From: Ruminococcus sp.
GTDB taxonomy: Bacteria; Bacillota; Clostridia; Oscillospirales; Acutalibacteraceae
Direction of reading: 5' to 3'
Length of the DNA stretch: 11,912 bases
Assembly (NCBI GenBank): GCA_022510985.1
Contig: JAFLSL010000015.1
Location: 1 to 11,912 of the forward strand
The notes beneath the pieces were generated by a model that was not told the origin of the DNA, ran no database searches, and saw only the letters and a list, made by a program, of their open reading frames with translations. The translations under genes were made by a program, and so were the position numbers. Positions 1-8,389 of this stretch are shown here, one piece after another; position 1 is the first letter of the stretch, and each line of letters begins with the position of its first letter.

Positions 1-21
1 CAACATAAATTATCAAAATAA

Positions 22-59
22 AAAAACGGTCGGAAGACAATTGTCTTCCGACCGTTTTT
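22..59 (-). terminator. Intrinsic terminator of the pot operon
   Basis: This is a perfect 19-bp inverted repeat centred between bases 40 and 41; in RNA the central bases would form the loop. Read on the minus strand, it lies just past the potD stop codon and runs into a T-rich tract (TTTTTT then ATTTT). The plus-strand reading also ends in TTTTTATTTT, so it could stop transcription from either side. Confidence 0.93.
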
Positions 60-69
60 ATTTTCTTTG

Positions 70-1137
70 TTATGACATTAATTTTACGAACTGCTCCTGC
101 ATATACGCATAGATTTCTTCGCCTACATTGTGGAAGGTGTAGCATTTTTCGAGGTATTCATCGGGCGGATATACAAGCTCGCTTTCTCTTAAATCTTTAT
201 CTAAAAGCTCTTTAGCTCCTTCTACGGGGCTTGCGTAGGTGATGTATGAGGAGTTAGCTGCCGAGATGTCTGCTCTTGTCATAAAGTCGATGAATTTGTG
301 TGCTCCTTCTACATTTGCGGCATTTTTCGGAATACACATTGCGTCAACAAAGAGGTTTGAGCCTTCCTTCGGAAGTACGCCTACGAGGTTTTCGTTGTTT
401 GTAGTCATTGTGTAAATATCGCCTGCATAGTAGGGGGATATCGCCGCTTGGTCTTTTTCCATTTCAAGGAAAACCTGATCCATAACGTATTTTTTAAGCA
501 GCGGTTTCTGTTCCTTGAGCTTTTCTGTAGCTTTATCTACGTCCTTTTTGTCAAAGGTGTCGGGTGTAATTCCGCAAAGCTGCATTGCTATTGCGTATGC
601 GTCGCGGTTGTTGTTGAACTGTAAAATTGAGCCTGAGAGGTCCTTATCCCATAAGTATTCCCAACTGTCGGGCTTTTTGCCTTTTACCATTTCCTTGTTG
701 TAAACAAGTCCCGTAACATTCCAGGAATATGCAACAGAATACTCAGCGTCCGGGTCGTATGTCGTCTTTTTGAATTTGTCCATTAAATTCTCAGAGTTTG
801 GAATTTTTGAGTAGTCGAGCTTCTGAATTAAGCCTTCGCTGATTAACTTTTCTACCATATAATCTGAGGGAAAAATAACGTCATAGTCAGCATTGCTTGT
901 GCTTAAAATATTGTAAAGCTCTTCGTTGGTTTCGTAGGTTGTGTAGTTAACCTTGATATTGTATTCTTCTTCAAAGGTCGCTATTGTGTCGAGATAGTCC
1001 TCGCTACCGTCGGCAATATAATCACCCCAGTTGTAAACGTTAATCTCGCCGTCATATCCGCCTGAGCAAGCGGACATTACCGCAACACAGGAAACGCAGA
1101 TTACGCACGCAATAAAGATACTTAAAATTCTTTTCAC
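70..1137 (-). CDS. potD: Polyamine ABC transporter, substrate-binding lipoprotein PotD
   Basis: This is the extracellular receptor that captures spermidine or putrescine and delivers it to the PotB-PotC channel. The 355-residue protein starts with a lipoprotein signal peptide: basic residues 2-3, a hydrophobic core, and a lipobox VMSAC whose Cys24 would be lipidated. Family landmarks are YNWGDYI (35-41, the conserved Trp-Tyr region near the ligand), DVIFPSDYMV (86-95), SWNVTGLVYN (138-147) and SPYYAGD (234-240). The length matches PotD. The start is GTG at 1137, with AAAGGAG about six bases upstream. The gene lies 11 bases after potC and is last in the operon. Whether the ligand is spermidine or putrescine cannot be read from the sequence. 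Confidence 0.94.
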   Translation of the reverse strand: MKRILSIFIACVICVSCVAVMSACSGGYDGEINVYNWGDYIADGSEDYLDTIATFEEEYNIKVNYTTYETNEELYNILSTSNADYDVIFPSDYMVEKLISEGLIQKLDYSKIPNSENLMDKFKKTTYDPDAEYSVAYSWNVTGLVYNKEMVKGKKPDSWEYLWDKDLSGSILQFNNNRDAYAIAMQLCGITPDTFDKKDVDKATEKLKEQKPLLKKYVMDQVFLEMEKDQAAISPYYAGDIYTMTTNNENLVGVLPKEGSNLFVDAMCIPKNAANVEGAHKFIDFMTRADISAANSSYITYASPVEGAKELLDKDLRESELVYPPDEYLEKCYTFHNVGEEIYAYMQEQFVKLMS

Positions 1138-1148
1138 TTTTTTCTCCT

Positions 1149-1943
1149 TTATACTCTCTGTTTTTCTTGTTTTTCAAGCTTTCTGTCCTTGATATTTATA
1201 ATTATCATCAAAATCAGAACGACAATGAACATAAGTGCCGAAAGTGCATTGATTTTCGGTGAAACTCTGTGGTGGGTCATTGTGTAAATCTGTATCGAAA
1301 GCGTCTGAAAGGTTGAGCCTCTTGTGAAATATGTGATTACAAAATCGTCCATCGAAAATGTAAAACTCATCAAAAATCCCGAAAACATACCGGGCATAAG
1401 TTCGTGAATTACAACCTTTCTGAAAGCCTGCCATTGATTACAGCCTAAGTCAAGTGCCGCCTCGTAAACCGAGTAGTCCATATGCCTGATTCTCGGAAGA
1501 ACATTCAGAACTACATAAGGCGTGCAAAATGTAATGTGTGCTAAAAGGACGGTGAAAAATCCCATTTTAAAGCCAAATGCAACACCTGCCAGGGTGAACA
1601 TAAGCATAAGCGACACACCCGTTACAATGTCGGGGCTTAAAATCTCAATGTTACTCGCATTTTGAAGAAGAATTCTCTTCTTTCCCTTAAAGTTGTTTAT
1701 GCCTATTGCCGCCATAGTTCCGATAGCCGTGGCAATCAATGACGCTAACAAGGCGATAATAAGTGTGTTCCAAAGCGAGTTTATAATCTGACTGTCTTTG
1801 AAAAGGTCTGCGTACCATTTAAGCGTAAAGCCTTTCCAAACCATAGTTTTGCCGTCGTTAAAGCTAAAAAGCATCAAAACGACAATCGGCATATACATAA
1901 AAAATATTATGAGGGCAGTATATATCTTTGAAAGCTTTCTCAT
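1149..1943 (-). CDS. potC: Polyamine ABC transporter permease PotC
   Basis: This is one of the two inner-membrane channel subunits of the polyamine importer. The 264-residue protein has the six-helix pattern of the binding-protein-dependent permease family. The cytoplasmic EAA loop, which docks on the ATPase, is at residues 161-184 (YEAALDLG, then a proline at 184). The C-terminal tail is short, charged and Lys/Glu-rich. The start is ATG at 1943, which overlaps the potB stop in an ATGA arrangement, so translation of the two permeases is probably coupled. Assignment as PotC rather than PotB rests on order (A-B-C-D) and on the N-terminal MYMPIVVLMLFSFN segment typical of PotC. Confidence 0.93.
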   Translation of the reverse strand: MRKLSKIYTALIIFFMYMPIVVLMLFSFNDGKTMVWKGFTLKWYADLFKDSQIINSLWNTLIIALLASLIATAIGTMAAIGINNFKGKKRILLQNASNIEILSPDIVTGVSLMLMFTLAGVAFGFKMGFFTVLLAHITFCTPYVVLNVLPRIRHMDYSVYEAALDLGCNQWQAFRKVVIHELMPGMFSGFLMSFTFSMDDFVITYFTRGSTFQTLSIQIYTMTHHRVSPKINALSALMFIVVLILMIIINIKDRKLEKQEKQRV

Positions 1944-2734
1944 GCCGCAATCGCCTCCTCATCTCCGAAGAAGTTAAGGATAATAAGGAATATGAAAATT
2001 GCAACCATAAGTATAAGTGCAATTGCCGAGCCTGTGTTTTGGTCGGTCCAGAATATCCTGTCGATTACGTCGCCTATCATAAGGTCGTCTACTCCGCCGA
2101 GATATTGAGCGACTAAAAATGTGCTTGCCGAGGGAACGAATACCATCGTGATTCCCGAAATTATTCCGGGTATGCTAAGCGGAAATATTACTTTTTTGAA
2201 AATATGAAATTTATTTGAACCTAAATCATCCGCAGCCTCAATAAGACCTTTGTCGATTTTCGACATAACGGTATAAAGCGGAAGTACCATAAACGGTAGG
2301 TATTCGTAAACCATTCCGAGGATTACCGCACCCTGATTTCCGATAAGAGAAGTATGTATTCCTAAAAAGGAAAGCATAGTATCAATCGGTCCGCCGTTTT
2401 GAAGTAAAGTAACCCACGCGTAAATTCTCAGCAGAAAATTCATCCACATCGGTATCATAATCACCATTGTGAGAGTATTCTGAACGCTTGCCTTCTGACG
2501 GCTCATAATGTAGCCGAGAGGGTAGGCGAGAACAAGGCAGATTAAAGTTGATATAAAAGCTATCCAAAGACTTTTGAGAAATACATCGTAGTAGCCGACA
2601 GCCTTTGCGAACGCCTCAAAGCTGAAATTACCGCTTCTGTCGGTAAACGACGAGTAGAGGATAAGAACAATCGGAATGAGTGTGAATACAACCATCCAGA
2701 ATATATAGGGAATAGAAGGGCGTTTAAGTTTCAT
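1940..2734 (-). CDS. potB: Polyamine ABC transporter permease PotB
   Basis: This is the partner permease of PotC in the polyamine importer. The 264-residue protein has about six membrane segments; the first is near residues 9-30. The EAA loop is at 166-189 ([18 protein letters not shown], then prolines). I place the start at ATG 2734 because GGAGG lies six bases upstream and the product then begins with the short basic MKLKRP typical of the family. The frame is open 42 bases further upstream to 2776, but that start would run deep into potA and lacks a ribosome site. The start overlaps the end of potA by 11 bases and the stop overlaps potC by 4, so A, B and C are tightly coupled. Confidence 0.92.
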   Translation of the reverse strand: MKLKRPSIPYIFWMVVFTLIPIVLILYSSFTDRSGNFSFEAFAKAVGYYDVFLKSLWIAFISTLICLVLAYPLGYIMSRQKASVQNTLTMVIMIPMWMNFLLRIYAWVTLLQNGGPIDTMLSFLGIHTSLIGNQGAVILGMVYEYLPFMVLPLYTVMSKIDKGLIEAADDLGSNKFHIFKKVIFPLSIPGIISGITMVFVPSASTFLVAQYLGGVDDLMIGDVIDRIFWTDQNTGSAIALILMVAIFIFLIILNFFGDEEAIAA

Positions 2735-4142
2735 TTTCACCCTCCAAAACTCTGAATTCGGCTTTTGAAAAATCAAATTTAAGCGGAACGTAGGTTGCTA
2801 CCTGTTCGTCAACATCGCTTTGCATAAGCCATTTTTGCTTATCGGATTCAAGAATAATTTCGTTATGCTCGCCTTTGAAAATAACCGACTCAATGTAAAC
2901 GTCATTGATATGTCCTACTCCGTCGCCCGCGATTGAAAGTGCACTCGGCGGTAAGGTAATAGCAATTTTTGAGCCTTCCTCAAAATATTGATTTTCAATA
3001 TCGAATTCGCTGTCCTCAACGCTCACGGTTATGCGGTTTTCTTCCTTATCAGCGGAAATAACGTCGGCGTAGAAGGTGTTTTTCTCCGCTAAGAACATCT
3101 TGTTCATAATCTGAATGTTAAACGGAATAATTTTCATTCCGATTTTTTCGCCTACGGGGGCACACTCTGTCGAATGAATTATCCATTCACAACCCTTACA
3201 CATAACGGTCATTTCGTAATGAACGCCTTTAAATACAACGTCCGTTACTTCGCCGACAAGCTTCGCCTGCTCGGGCTTTACAATTTCAATATCCTCAGGT
3301 CTGATAACTATATCGACCGGAGCATTCTGACCGAAACCCTTGTCAACGCATTCAAGCTCTTCGCCGAGAACCTTAACCCTGCAGTCGTCAATCATAGTTC
3401 CGTTTAAAATGTTAGCATCGCCGATGAAGTCAGCGACAAACGCGTTTGCAGGCTCGTTATAAACGTCCGCGGGAGAGCCTATCTGCTCAATAACGCCGTT
3501 GTTCATTACGACAACGGTATCGGACATTGTGAGGGCCTCTTCCTGGTCGTGTGTAACATATACAAAAGTTGTGTTGGTTTTTTGTTGGATTTGCTTAAGC
3601 TCCCATTGCATATTTTTTCTTAGCTTAAGGTCGAGTGCTCCTAACGGTTCGTCTAAAAGAAGAACCTTTGGGTCGCAGACTAACGCTCTCGCAATAGCAA
3701 CTCTCTGCTGCTGGCCGCCCGAGAGTTTGTCTACTCTGCGTTTCTCATAGCCTTTTAAATCAACTATAGAAAGCATTTCCTTTACACGCTTTTTTATTTC
3801 ATCCTTCGGCAGCTTTTTTATTCTCATACCGAACGCAATGTTTTCAAATACGTTTAAGTGGGGAAATAGCGAGTATTTCTGAAAGACGGTGTTTACATTT
3901 CGTTTGTGCGGCGGAAGTCCGTTAATATTTTCTCCGTCAAACGTGATATCTCCGCCTTGCGGTTGTAAAAATCCGCCTATGATACGAAGAGTTGTTGTTT
4001 TTCCGCAACCGCTAGGGCCGAGTATAGTTAAAAACTCTTTGTCCTTAATATCAAGATTGATATGATTTAATATTACTTCACCGTCAAACTCTACAAAAAT
4101 ATCCTTGAGGGATACGATTATACCGTTTTTAGTATCTTTCAT
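2724..4142 (-). CDS. potA: Polyamine ABC transporter ATP-binding protein PotA, extended C-terminus
   Basis: This cytoplasmic ATPase powers polyamine uptake through PotB-PotC. The nucleotide-binding domain is complete: Walker A GPSGCGKT (42-49), Q-loop Gln88 ([10 protein letters not shown]), signature LSGGQQQR (140-147), Walker B LLLDEP (161-166) and switch His198 (THDQEEA). The regulatory part starts near residue 244. At 472 residues the protein is roughly 100 longer than ordinary PotA (about 350-380). The surplus is a second copy of the OB/TOBE-like module: [10 protein letters not shown] (302-311) in module one is matched by [10 protein letters not shown] (420-429) in module two. The start ATG at 4142 has GGGAG seven bases upstream. 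It is the first gene of the operon. Confidence 0.94.
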   Translation of the reverse strand: MKDTKNGIIVSLKDIFVEFDGEVILNHINLDIKDKEFLTILGPSGCGKTTTLRIIGGFLQPQGGDITFDGENINGLPPHKRNVNTVFQKYSLFPHLNVFENIAFGMRIKKLPKDEIKKRVKEMLSIVDLKGYEKRRVDKLSGGQQQRVAIARALVCDPKVLLLDEPLGALDLKLRKNMQWELKQIQQKTNTTFVYVTHDQEEALTMSDTVVVMNNGVIEQIGSPADVYNEPANAFVADFIGDANILNGTMIDDCRVKVLGEELECVDKGFGQNAPVDIVIRPEDIEIVKPEQAKLVGEVTDVVFKGVHYEMTVMCKGCEWIIHSTECAPVGEKIGMKIIPFNIQIMNKMFLAEKNTFYADVISADKEENRITVSVEDSEFDIENQYFEEGSKIAITLPPSALSIAGDGVGHINDVYIESVIFKGEHNEIILESDKQKWLMQSDVDEQVATYVPLKFDFSKAEFRVLEGENET

Positions 4143-4199
4143 CTATCTGCTCCCATATATATTAAGTATTTTATATATTAGTATTACGCACCGCAAAAT

Positions 4200-4228
4200 A
4201 TTATAATTTCTTTTCCGTTAAAAGTCAA
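4200..4228 (-). promoter_or_regulatory. Promoter of the potABCD operon
   Basis: On the minus strand, TTGACT (4223-4228) and a consensus TATAAT (4200-4205) are separated by exactly 17 bases. This is a near-ideal housekeeping (sigma-A) promoter. Transcription should start near 4193, giving a leader of about 50 bases before potA. No regulator gene or clear operator lies next to it. Confidence 0.82.
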
Positions 4229-4312
4229 TGAAAAATAACCTCACTACAATATGAGTTTATGTTTTTGGCAAATTACACAAAATATTGCCTTGTTATTGGT
4301 TAAAAAAAGATA

Positions 4313-4341
4313 TATACATATTTTTTGGTTTCTGTTATAAT
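4313..4341 (+). promoter_or_regulatory. Promoter of the amylase gene
   Basis: A consensus TATAAT (4336-4341) is preceded by TG one base upstream, which makes an extended -10 element. A partial -35, TATACA (4313-4318), lies 17 bases upstream. Transcription would start near 4348, leaving a leader of about 58 bases. It diverges from the pot promoter across roughly 80 bases of AT-rich DNA. I looked for a catabolite-repression (cre) operator and saw no convincing one. Confidence 0.7.
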
Positions 4342-4405
4342 TATTGTGATAGAACGTGTACTGCGTAAAAAAGCATGGCGTTAATTTATGAAAGGAGTTT
4401 TAGAA

Positions 4406-6961
4406 ATGAAAAAACTCAAAGGTATATTAAGCATTGTAATGGTATTAGCTTTACTTTGTACAACCTTTGTTTTTGCGACTACAGTTAATGCTGTGGATAC
4501 CGCAAAAGGCAACACAGGTTTAGACACAAAGCTCCAGAACAATGTTTCAGACGGTGTAATCCTTCACGCACTTTGCTGGGGTTACTCTGAAATTGAAAAG
4601 AACATCCCCGCAATTGCGGCAGCAGGTTATTCTGCAGTTCAGACTTCTCCTGTTCAGCAGCCGAAGGATATGAACACATCCACAAACGTATCAGGTCAGT
4701 GGTGGAAACTTTATCAGCCTGTTAGCCTTTCAATCGCTAACAACAGCTGGGTTGGTACAGCAAAAGAGCTTGAATCTCTTTGTAAGACAGCTCACGAGTA
4801 CGGCGTTAAGATTATCTGCGATATCGTATCTAACCACCTCGGTGCAAGTAGCGTAAACAGCTACTATGAGCTTGCTGACGAAGTTAAGACATATGAGCCG
4901 ACTCTTTGGAACGGCACAGGTAAAGTACAGAACAACCCGTACTTCCATAATCCCAGCGGTACAGCATCAGACAGCAATGCTACTACTGTAACTCAGTATG
5001 TATCATCAGGCTGTCCTGACCTTAACACAGGTAACACAACTGTACAGGGCAGAGTTGTAAGCCTTCTTAAAGAATGTATCGACTGCGGAGTTGACGGTTT
5101 CCGTTTCGACGCTGCTAAGCATATCGAAACTCCGGCTGACTCAGGTATTTCTCCGAACAACTATTGGACAAATGTACTCGGTCAGGCTTCTACATATGCT
5201 CAGTCTAAGTCAGGCAAATCTCTCTTCTACTACGGCGAAGTTCTTAACACTCCCGGCGGCGGAAGATCTATCACAGGTTACACAAACCTCGATAACGGCA
5301 AATACAGAATTACAGATAACACAACTTCAACATCTATCCGTAACTCTGTAACAGGCCACAATGCTTCAGGTGCTATTAACGCTTCTTATTCTCTCTCAGG
5401 CGGTGCAACTCACGCAGTGCTTTGGGCAGAATCACACGATACATACCTCAACACAGAGGCAGGTAACACAACAGATATTTCTGATTCCGATATTATGAAG
5501 ACCTGGGCAATGGTTGCATCAAGAAAAGACGCAACACCTCTCTATTTCGCTCGTACAAACGGAATGAACATGGGCGGAAGTGCTGTAAATACCTCTTATA
5601 AGAGTGTAGCAGTTGCAGAGGTTAACAAGTTCCACAACAACTTTGTAGGTCAGGCAGAAAAAACCGGTACAAGCGGCAGCATCGCTTACGTAGCAAGAGG
5701 TACAACAGGTATCGTCCTCGTTAACGTAAACGGTAATGCAACATCCGCAAATGTAAGCGGCACAGGTCTTGCAAACGGTTCCTATAAGGATATGATTACA
5801 GGAGCTAACTTTACTGTATCAAACGGAACAGTAAGCGGTCAGATTGGTTCAACAGGTATCGCGGTTGTAACTCAGGGTTCAACAACACCTGCTGTTTTTG
5901 CCGATCAGGAAAGCCAGACTTTCAAGGGCGACACTCTTACAGTAGGTCTTTCCCTTTCAAACGCTACAAGCGGTACTTATCAGCTTGATGATTATGCGGC
6001 TGTAACCTTCACAGGTTCTCCGAAAATCAAAATCGGTTCCGACTATAAAGTAGGCGAGACAATTAAGCTCACATTAACAGCTACAGACGGAGCTCAGACA
6101 ACAAAGACAGTTTACTATTATACAAAGGCTGCTGCAGCATCCTCAGGCGTATATATTATACTTCCCGCATCCGTTCTTAATAGCCAGAAATGGACCGCTC
6201 CGATTTACTGCTACCTCTATGATCAGGATTCCGGTAAAGGTACTGAAGTAGGCGGTTATGTTTACAAGAACGCTTCATGGCCGGGCGAAGAAATGAAATA
6301 TGATTCCTCTCTCGATGCATATTATCTCGAGGTTAGCAACACAACCTGTATCTCTGAAAAAACCACAAAGGTTAATAACGGAGCGGTTACAGGCTCTGAA
6401 TCACCTGTTGTAGCAAACTTCGATTTAGCTAGCTCAAAGAACACTCACGTTATCGTAAGTGACTCTTCTAAGTCAGCAGGCGGTGTTTCACAGGGTAAGC
6501 AGTTCCCGGGTTCATCCACAAGAGCAACTCTTGACCTCGGCGGAACATCCCACAAGATTACAGCTCTTACAGGAACACCCGGTTCTTCTAACTGGGCAGT
6601 AACAACTGATAAGCCGGGACAGTCGGTTAACGTTCCTGCAACAGAGGTAACTAAGGGTAATGTAACTCAGCCAACAACAACTACTGCTCCGACTACAACT
6701 ACAACTGCTCCCCAGACAACTACAGCACCTCCGGTAGGCGGCGATATGTATTATGGTGACGTTAACCTTGACGGAACTCCCGATATCACAGACGTTACAT
6801 TAATTCAGAAACATCTTGCACAGATAAGTGTTCTTTCAGGTGATGCTTTAGCATTGGCTGACGTTGACGGTGACGGATTTGTTAAGATTAAAGACGCTAC
6901 TTGTGTACAGAAGTATATTGCTAAAATGAACGGAACCGGAAGAGCCGGTCAGAGAAGATAA
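4406..6961 (+). CDS. Secreted dockerin-bearing alpha-amylase (GH13, AmyE-like, with CBM26-like domain)
   Basis: This extracellular endo-acting enzyme cleaves alpha-1,4 bonds of starch and is built to dock on a cohesin scaffold. I start it at ATG 4406 (851 residues) because AAAGGAG lies eight bases upstream; an in-frame ATG at 4388 has no such site. Residues 1-29 form a signal peptide ending VNA. The GH13 signatures are complete: DIVSNH (139-144), GFRFDAAKH (231-239, nucleophile Asp235), GEVLN (277-281, acid/base Glu278) and ESHD (342-345, Asp345). The overall pattern follows Bacillus subtilis AmyE (subfamily GH13_28). An Ig-like segment (about 495-573), a CBM26-like starch-binding domain with SWPGEEM (about 582-700), a Thr/Pro linker (754-776) and a dockerin complete it. 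Confidence 0.95.
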   Translation: MKKLKGILSIVMVLALLCTTFVFATTVNAVDTAKGNTGLDTKLQNNVSDGVILHALCWGYSEIEKNIPAIAAAGYSAVQTSPVQQPKDMNTSTNVSGQWWKLYQPVSLSIANNSWVGTAKELESLCKTAHEYGVKIICDIVSNHLGASSVNSYYELADEVKTYEPTLWNGTGKVQNNPYFHNPSGTASDSNATTVTQYVSSGCPDLNTGNTTVQGRVVSLLKECIDCGVDGFRFDAAKHIETPADSGISPNNYWTNVLGQASTYAQSKSGKSLFYYGEVLNTPGGGRSITGYTNLDNGKYRITDNTTSTSIRNSVTGHNASGAINASYSLSGGATHAVLWAESHDTYLNTEAGNTTDISDSDIMKTWAMVASRKDATPLYFARTNGMNMGGSAVNTSYKSVAVAEVNKFHNNFVGQAEKTGTSGSIAYVARGTTGIVLVNVNGNATSANVSGTGLANGSYKDMITGANFTVSNGTVSGQIGSTGIAVVTQGSTTPAVFADQESQTFKGDTLTVGLSLSNATSGTYQLDDYAAVTFTGSPKIKIGSDYKVGETIKLTLTATDGAQTTKTVYYYTKAAAASSGVYIILPASVLNSQKWTAPIYCYLYDQDSGKGTEVGGYVYKNASWPGEEMKYDSSLDAYYLEVSNTTCISEKTTKVNNGAVTGSESPVVANFDLASSKNTHVIVSDSSKSAGGVSQGKQFPGSSTRATLDLGGTSHKITALTGTPGSSNWAVTTDKPGQSVNVPATEVTKGNVTQPTTTTAPTTTTTAPQTTTAPPVGGDMYYGDVNLDGTPDITDVTLIQKHLAQISVLSGDALALADVDGDGFVKIKDATCVQKYIAKMNGTGRAGQRR
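6749..6931 (+). other. Type I dockerin domain of the amylase
   Basis: The domain covers residues 782-842 and consists of two EF-hand-like calcium loops, each followed by a helix. Loop one is DVNLDGTPDITD, loop two DVDGDGFVKIKD; both keep acidic or Asn ligands at positions 1, 3, 5 and 12. The helices read VTLIQKHLAQ and ATCVQKYIAK. The residues around loop positions 11-12 and the start of the helix, which usually decide cohesin choice, differ between the halves (TDVT against KDAT). The dockerin is followed by a short basic tail ending in RR. Confidence 0.93.
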
Positions 6962-6984
6962 AACTAACTGAATAGATTTAATTG

Positions 6985-7013
6985 GGCTGTGTCCGGATGG
7001 ACACAGCCTTTTT
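6985..7013 (+). terminator. Intrinsic terminator of the amylase gene
   Basis: A perfect 10-bp stem (GGCTGTGTCC with its complement), a GGAT loop and five Ts lie 23 bases after the stop codon. It isolates the amylase as a single-gene transcript. Confidence 0.93.
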
Positions 7014-7030
7014 AACTGTATAATTTATTA

Positions 7031-7059
7031 TTGCATTACCCGATTATTTGTGCTATACT
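7031..7059 (+). promoter_or_regulatory. Promoter of the riboswitch-antiporter unit
   Basis: TATACT (7054-7059) is preceded by TGC, an extended -10, and a weak -35 TTGCAT (7031-7036) lies 17 bases upstream. The predicted start near 7066 falls on the first bases of the riboswitch aptamer, which fits a transcript that begins directly with it. Confidence 0.7.
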
Positions 7060-7065
7060 AATACA

Positions 7066-7127
7066 GAGGGAATGAGGTTCTCCCTTAGCATATTGCTAAA
7101 ACCGCTTTTTAAGCTGATGACTTCTGC
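7066..7127 (+). promoter_or_regulatory. Fluoride riboswitch (crcB motif) aptamer
   Basis: This RNA element binds fluoride with magnesium and turns on the gene below. Stem one pairs AGGGA (7067-7071) with TCCCT (7081-7085) around the loop ATGAGGTTC. The conserved 3' part is intact: AACCGCT, then AAGC, then TGATGACTTCTGC. Loop bases GAGGTT (7074-7079) can form the class pseudoknot with GACTTC (7119-7124). Compared with the Pseudomonas syringae riboswitch as I remember it, one pair changes on both sides (G-C to A-U), which supports the fold. The optional extra hairpin between the stems is present (TTAGCA/TGCTAA, 7085-7099). A slight deviation is one extra base (C7080) in the first loop. Confidence 0.88.
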
Positions 7128-7156
7128 ATTTTTTTACGCAGAAGGTGTCAGCTTTT
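7112..7156 (+). terminator. Riboswitch-controlled terminator
   Basis: Bases 7112-7127, the 3' strand of the fluoride aptamer, can instead pair with 7138-7153 in a 16-position stem with one mismatch and two G-U pairs, followed by TTTT. Aptamer and terminator use the same bases, so they exclude one another. This predicts termination without fluoride and read-through with fluoride. Confidence 0.82.
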
Positions 7157-7178
7157 CTGTGTATTTAGGAGGATTTTT

Positions 7179-8378
7179 ATGCTTACATCTTTAGGACTTA
7201 TTTTTCTTATCGGTCTTTCAATGGCGTCGATATGTCAAAAAATAAAACTACCGCGAATTATCGGAATGATAGTCAGCGGTGTTTTAATCGGGCCGTATGT
7301 GCTTAATTTTTTAGACCCGTCTATTCTCGGTATATCCTCACAGCTGCGTCAGATGGCTCTTATCATTATACTGATAAAGGCGGGGCTTTCTCTTGATATT
7401 AAAGATTTAAAAAAGGTAGGCAGACCTGCGGTTTTGATGTCGTTCTTGCCGGCAGTTTTTGAAATTATTGCCTGTATTCTTTTTGCTCCCATGCTGCTGG
7501 GTGTTTCGCTAATCGAGGCGGCAATAATCGGAGCTGTTCTCAGTGCGGTATCTCCTGCGGTTGTAGTTCCCAGAATGGTCAATTTAATGGAAACGCGTTA
7601 CGGAACGAACAAAAGCATCCCCCAGCTTATTCTTGCCGGAGCATCTCTTGACGACGTTTTTGTAATCGTTTTATTTTCAACTTTTGTAAGTATGGCTCAG
7701 GGCGGCTCGGTTTCCGCAATGAATTTTGCAAATATACCCATATCAATTATTTTAGGTATCGCCTTAGGTGCGTTTGTCGGATGGCTGCTCGGAATGTTTT
7801 TTGAAACCTCACACGCCCATAATTTTACGATTCGCAACAGTACAAAGGTCATCATTATACTTGGAGTAGCTTTTCTTCTAATTGCAATAGAGAGTTGGCT
7901 TGAGGGCATAATATCTGTATCAGGACTTTTAGCCGTTATGAGTATGGCGTGTGTTCTGCAAATTAAAAGCACAGATTTTGTATCAAAACGTCTTTCGGAA
8001 AAGTTCGGAAAGCTGTGGATTGCCGCTGAGGTGATTCTGTTTGTTCTTGTCGGAGCCGCGGTTGACATTCGTTATACAATGGGGGCGGGGATTGCCGCTA
8101 TTGGATTGATTTTTGCAGCACTTATTTTCAGGTCAGCAGGTGTACTGCTTTGTATGATAGGAACTCCGCTTAACTTTAAGGAACGTCTATTCTGCGTTAT
8201 CGCATATTTGCCGAAAGCAACCGTACAGGCGGCTATCGGTGCCGTTCCGCTCTTACTCGGTTTATCCTGCGGTAATATAGTGCTTTCCGTTGCGGTATTG
8301 TCTATTATCATTACTGCACCTCTCGGGGCATTTGGAATTGATATAAGCTATAAAAAATTGCTTAAAAAGTGTGATTGA
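7179..8378 (+). CDS. Cation:proton antiporter (PF00999 family), fluoride-riboswitch controlled
   Basis: This 399-residue inner-membrane protein of about 12-13 helices is an Na+/H+ exchanger-type transporter. Family features are the SPAVVVP segment (125-131), the acidic pair SLDD (156-159) in the ion-binding helix region, and LPKATVQAA (344-352) with its conserved lysine. The N-terminus LPRIIGMIVSGVLIGP (24-39) is also typical. No C-terminal TrkA/RCK regulatory domain is present. ATG 7179 has AGGAGG six bases upstream. It is alone in its transcript, between the riboswitch and a terminator. Established knowledge: Na+/H+ antiporters are among the gene types found under fluoride riboswitches, besides crcB/fluC and CLC-F. 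The transported ion cannot be read from the sequence. Confidence 0.9.
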   Translation: MLTSLGLIFLIGLSMASICQKIKLPRIIGMIVSGVLIGPYVLNFLDPSILGISSQLRQMALIIILIKAGLSLDIKDLKKVGRPAVLMSFLPAVFEIIACILFAPMLLGVSLIEAAIIGAVLSAVSPAVVVPRMVNLMETRYGTNKSIPQLILAGASLDDVFVIVLFSTFVSMAQGGSVSAMNFANIPISIILGIALGAFVGWLLGMFFETSHAHNFTIRNSTKVIIILGVAFLLIAIESWLEGIISVSGLLAVMSMACVLQIKSTDFVSKRLSEKFGKLWIAAEVILFVLVGAAVDIRYTMGAGIAAIGLIFAALIFRSAGVLLCMIGTPLNFKERLFCVIAYLPKATVQAAIGAVPLLLGLSCGNIVLSVAVLSIIITAPLGAFGIDISYKKLLKKCD

Positions 8379-8389
8379 TTGTTAAATTA

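Noticed and set aside
2735..2776. Longer N-terminus for PotB
   Set aside because: It would overlap potA by 53 bases without a ribosome site, while ATG 2734 has GGAGG at six bases.
4388..4405. Upstream ATG giving the amylase six extra residues
   Set aside because: The ribosome site AAAGGAG lies after this ATG and is correctly placed for ATG 4406, which also gives a normal signal peptide.
6661..6730. Tandem DNA repeat in the amylase gene
   Set aside because: The ACA/ACT-rich repeats encode the Thr/Pro linker before the dockerin, a usual low-complexity linker, not an independent element.
7697..8068. 123-codon open frame on the minus strand inside the antiporter gene
   Set aside because: It mirrors the codon pattern of a clear transporter gene, lacks a ribosome site and shows no family features.
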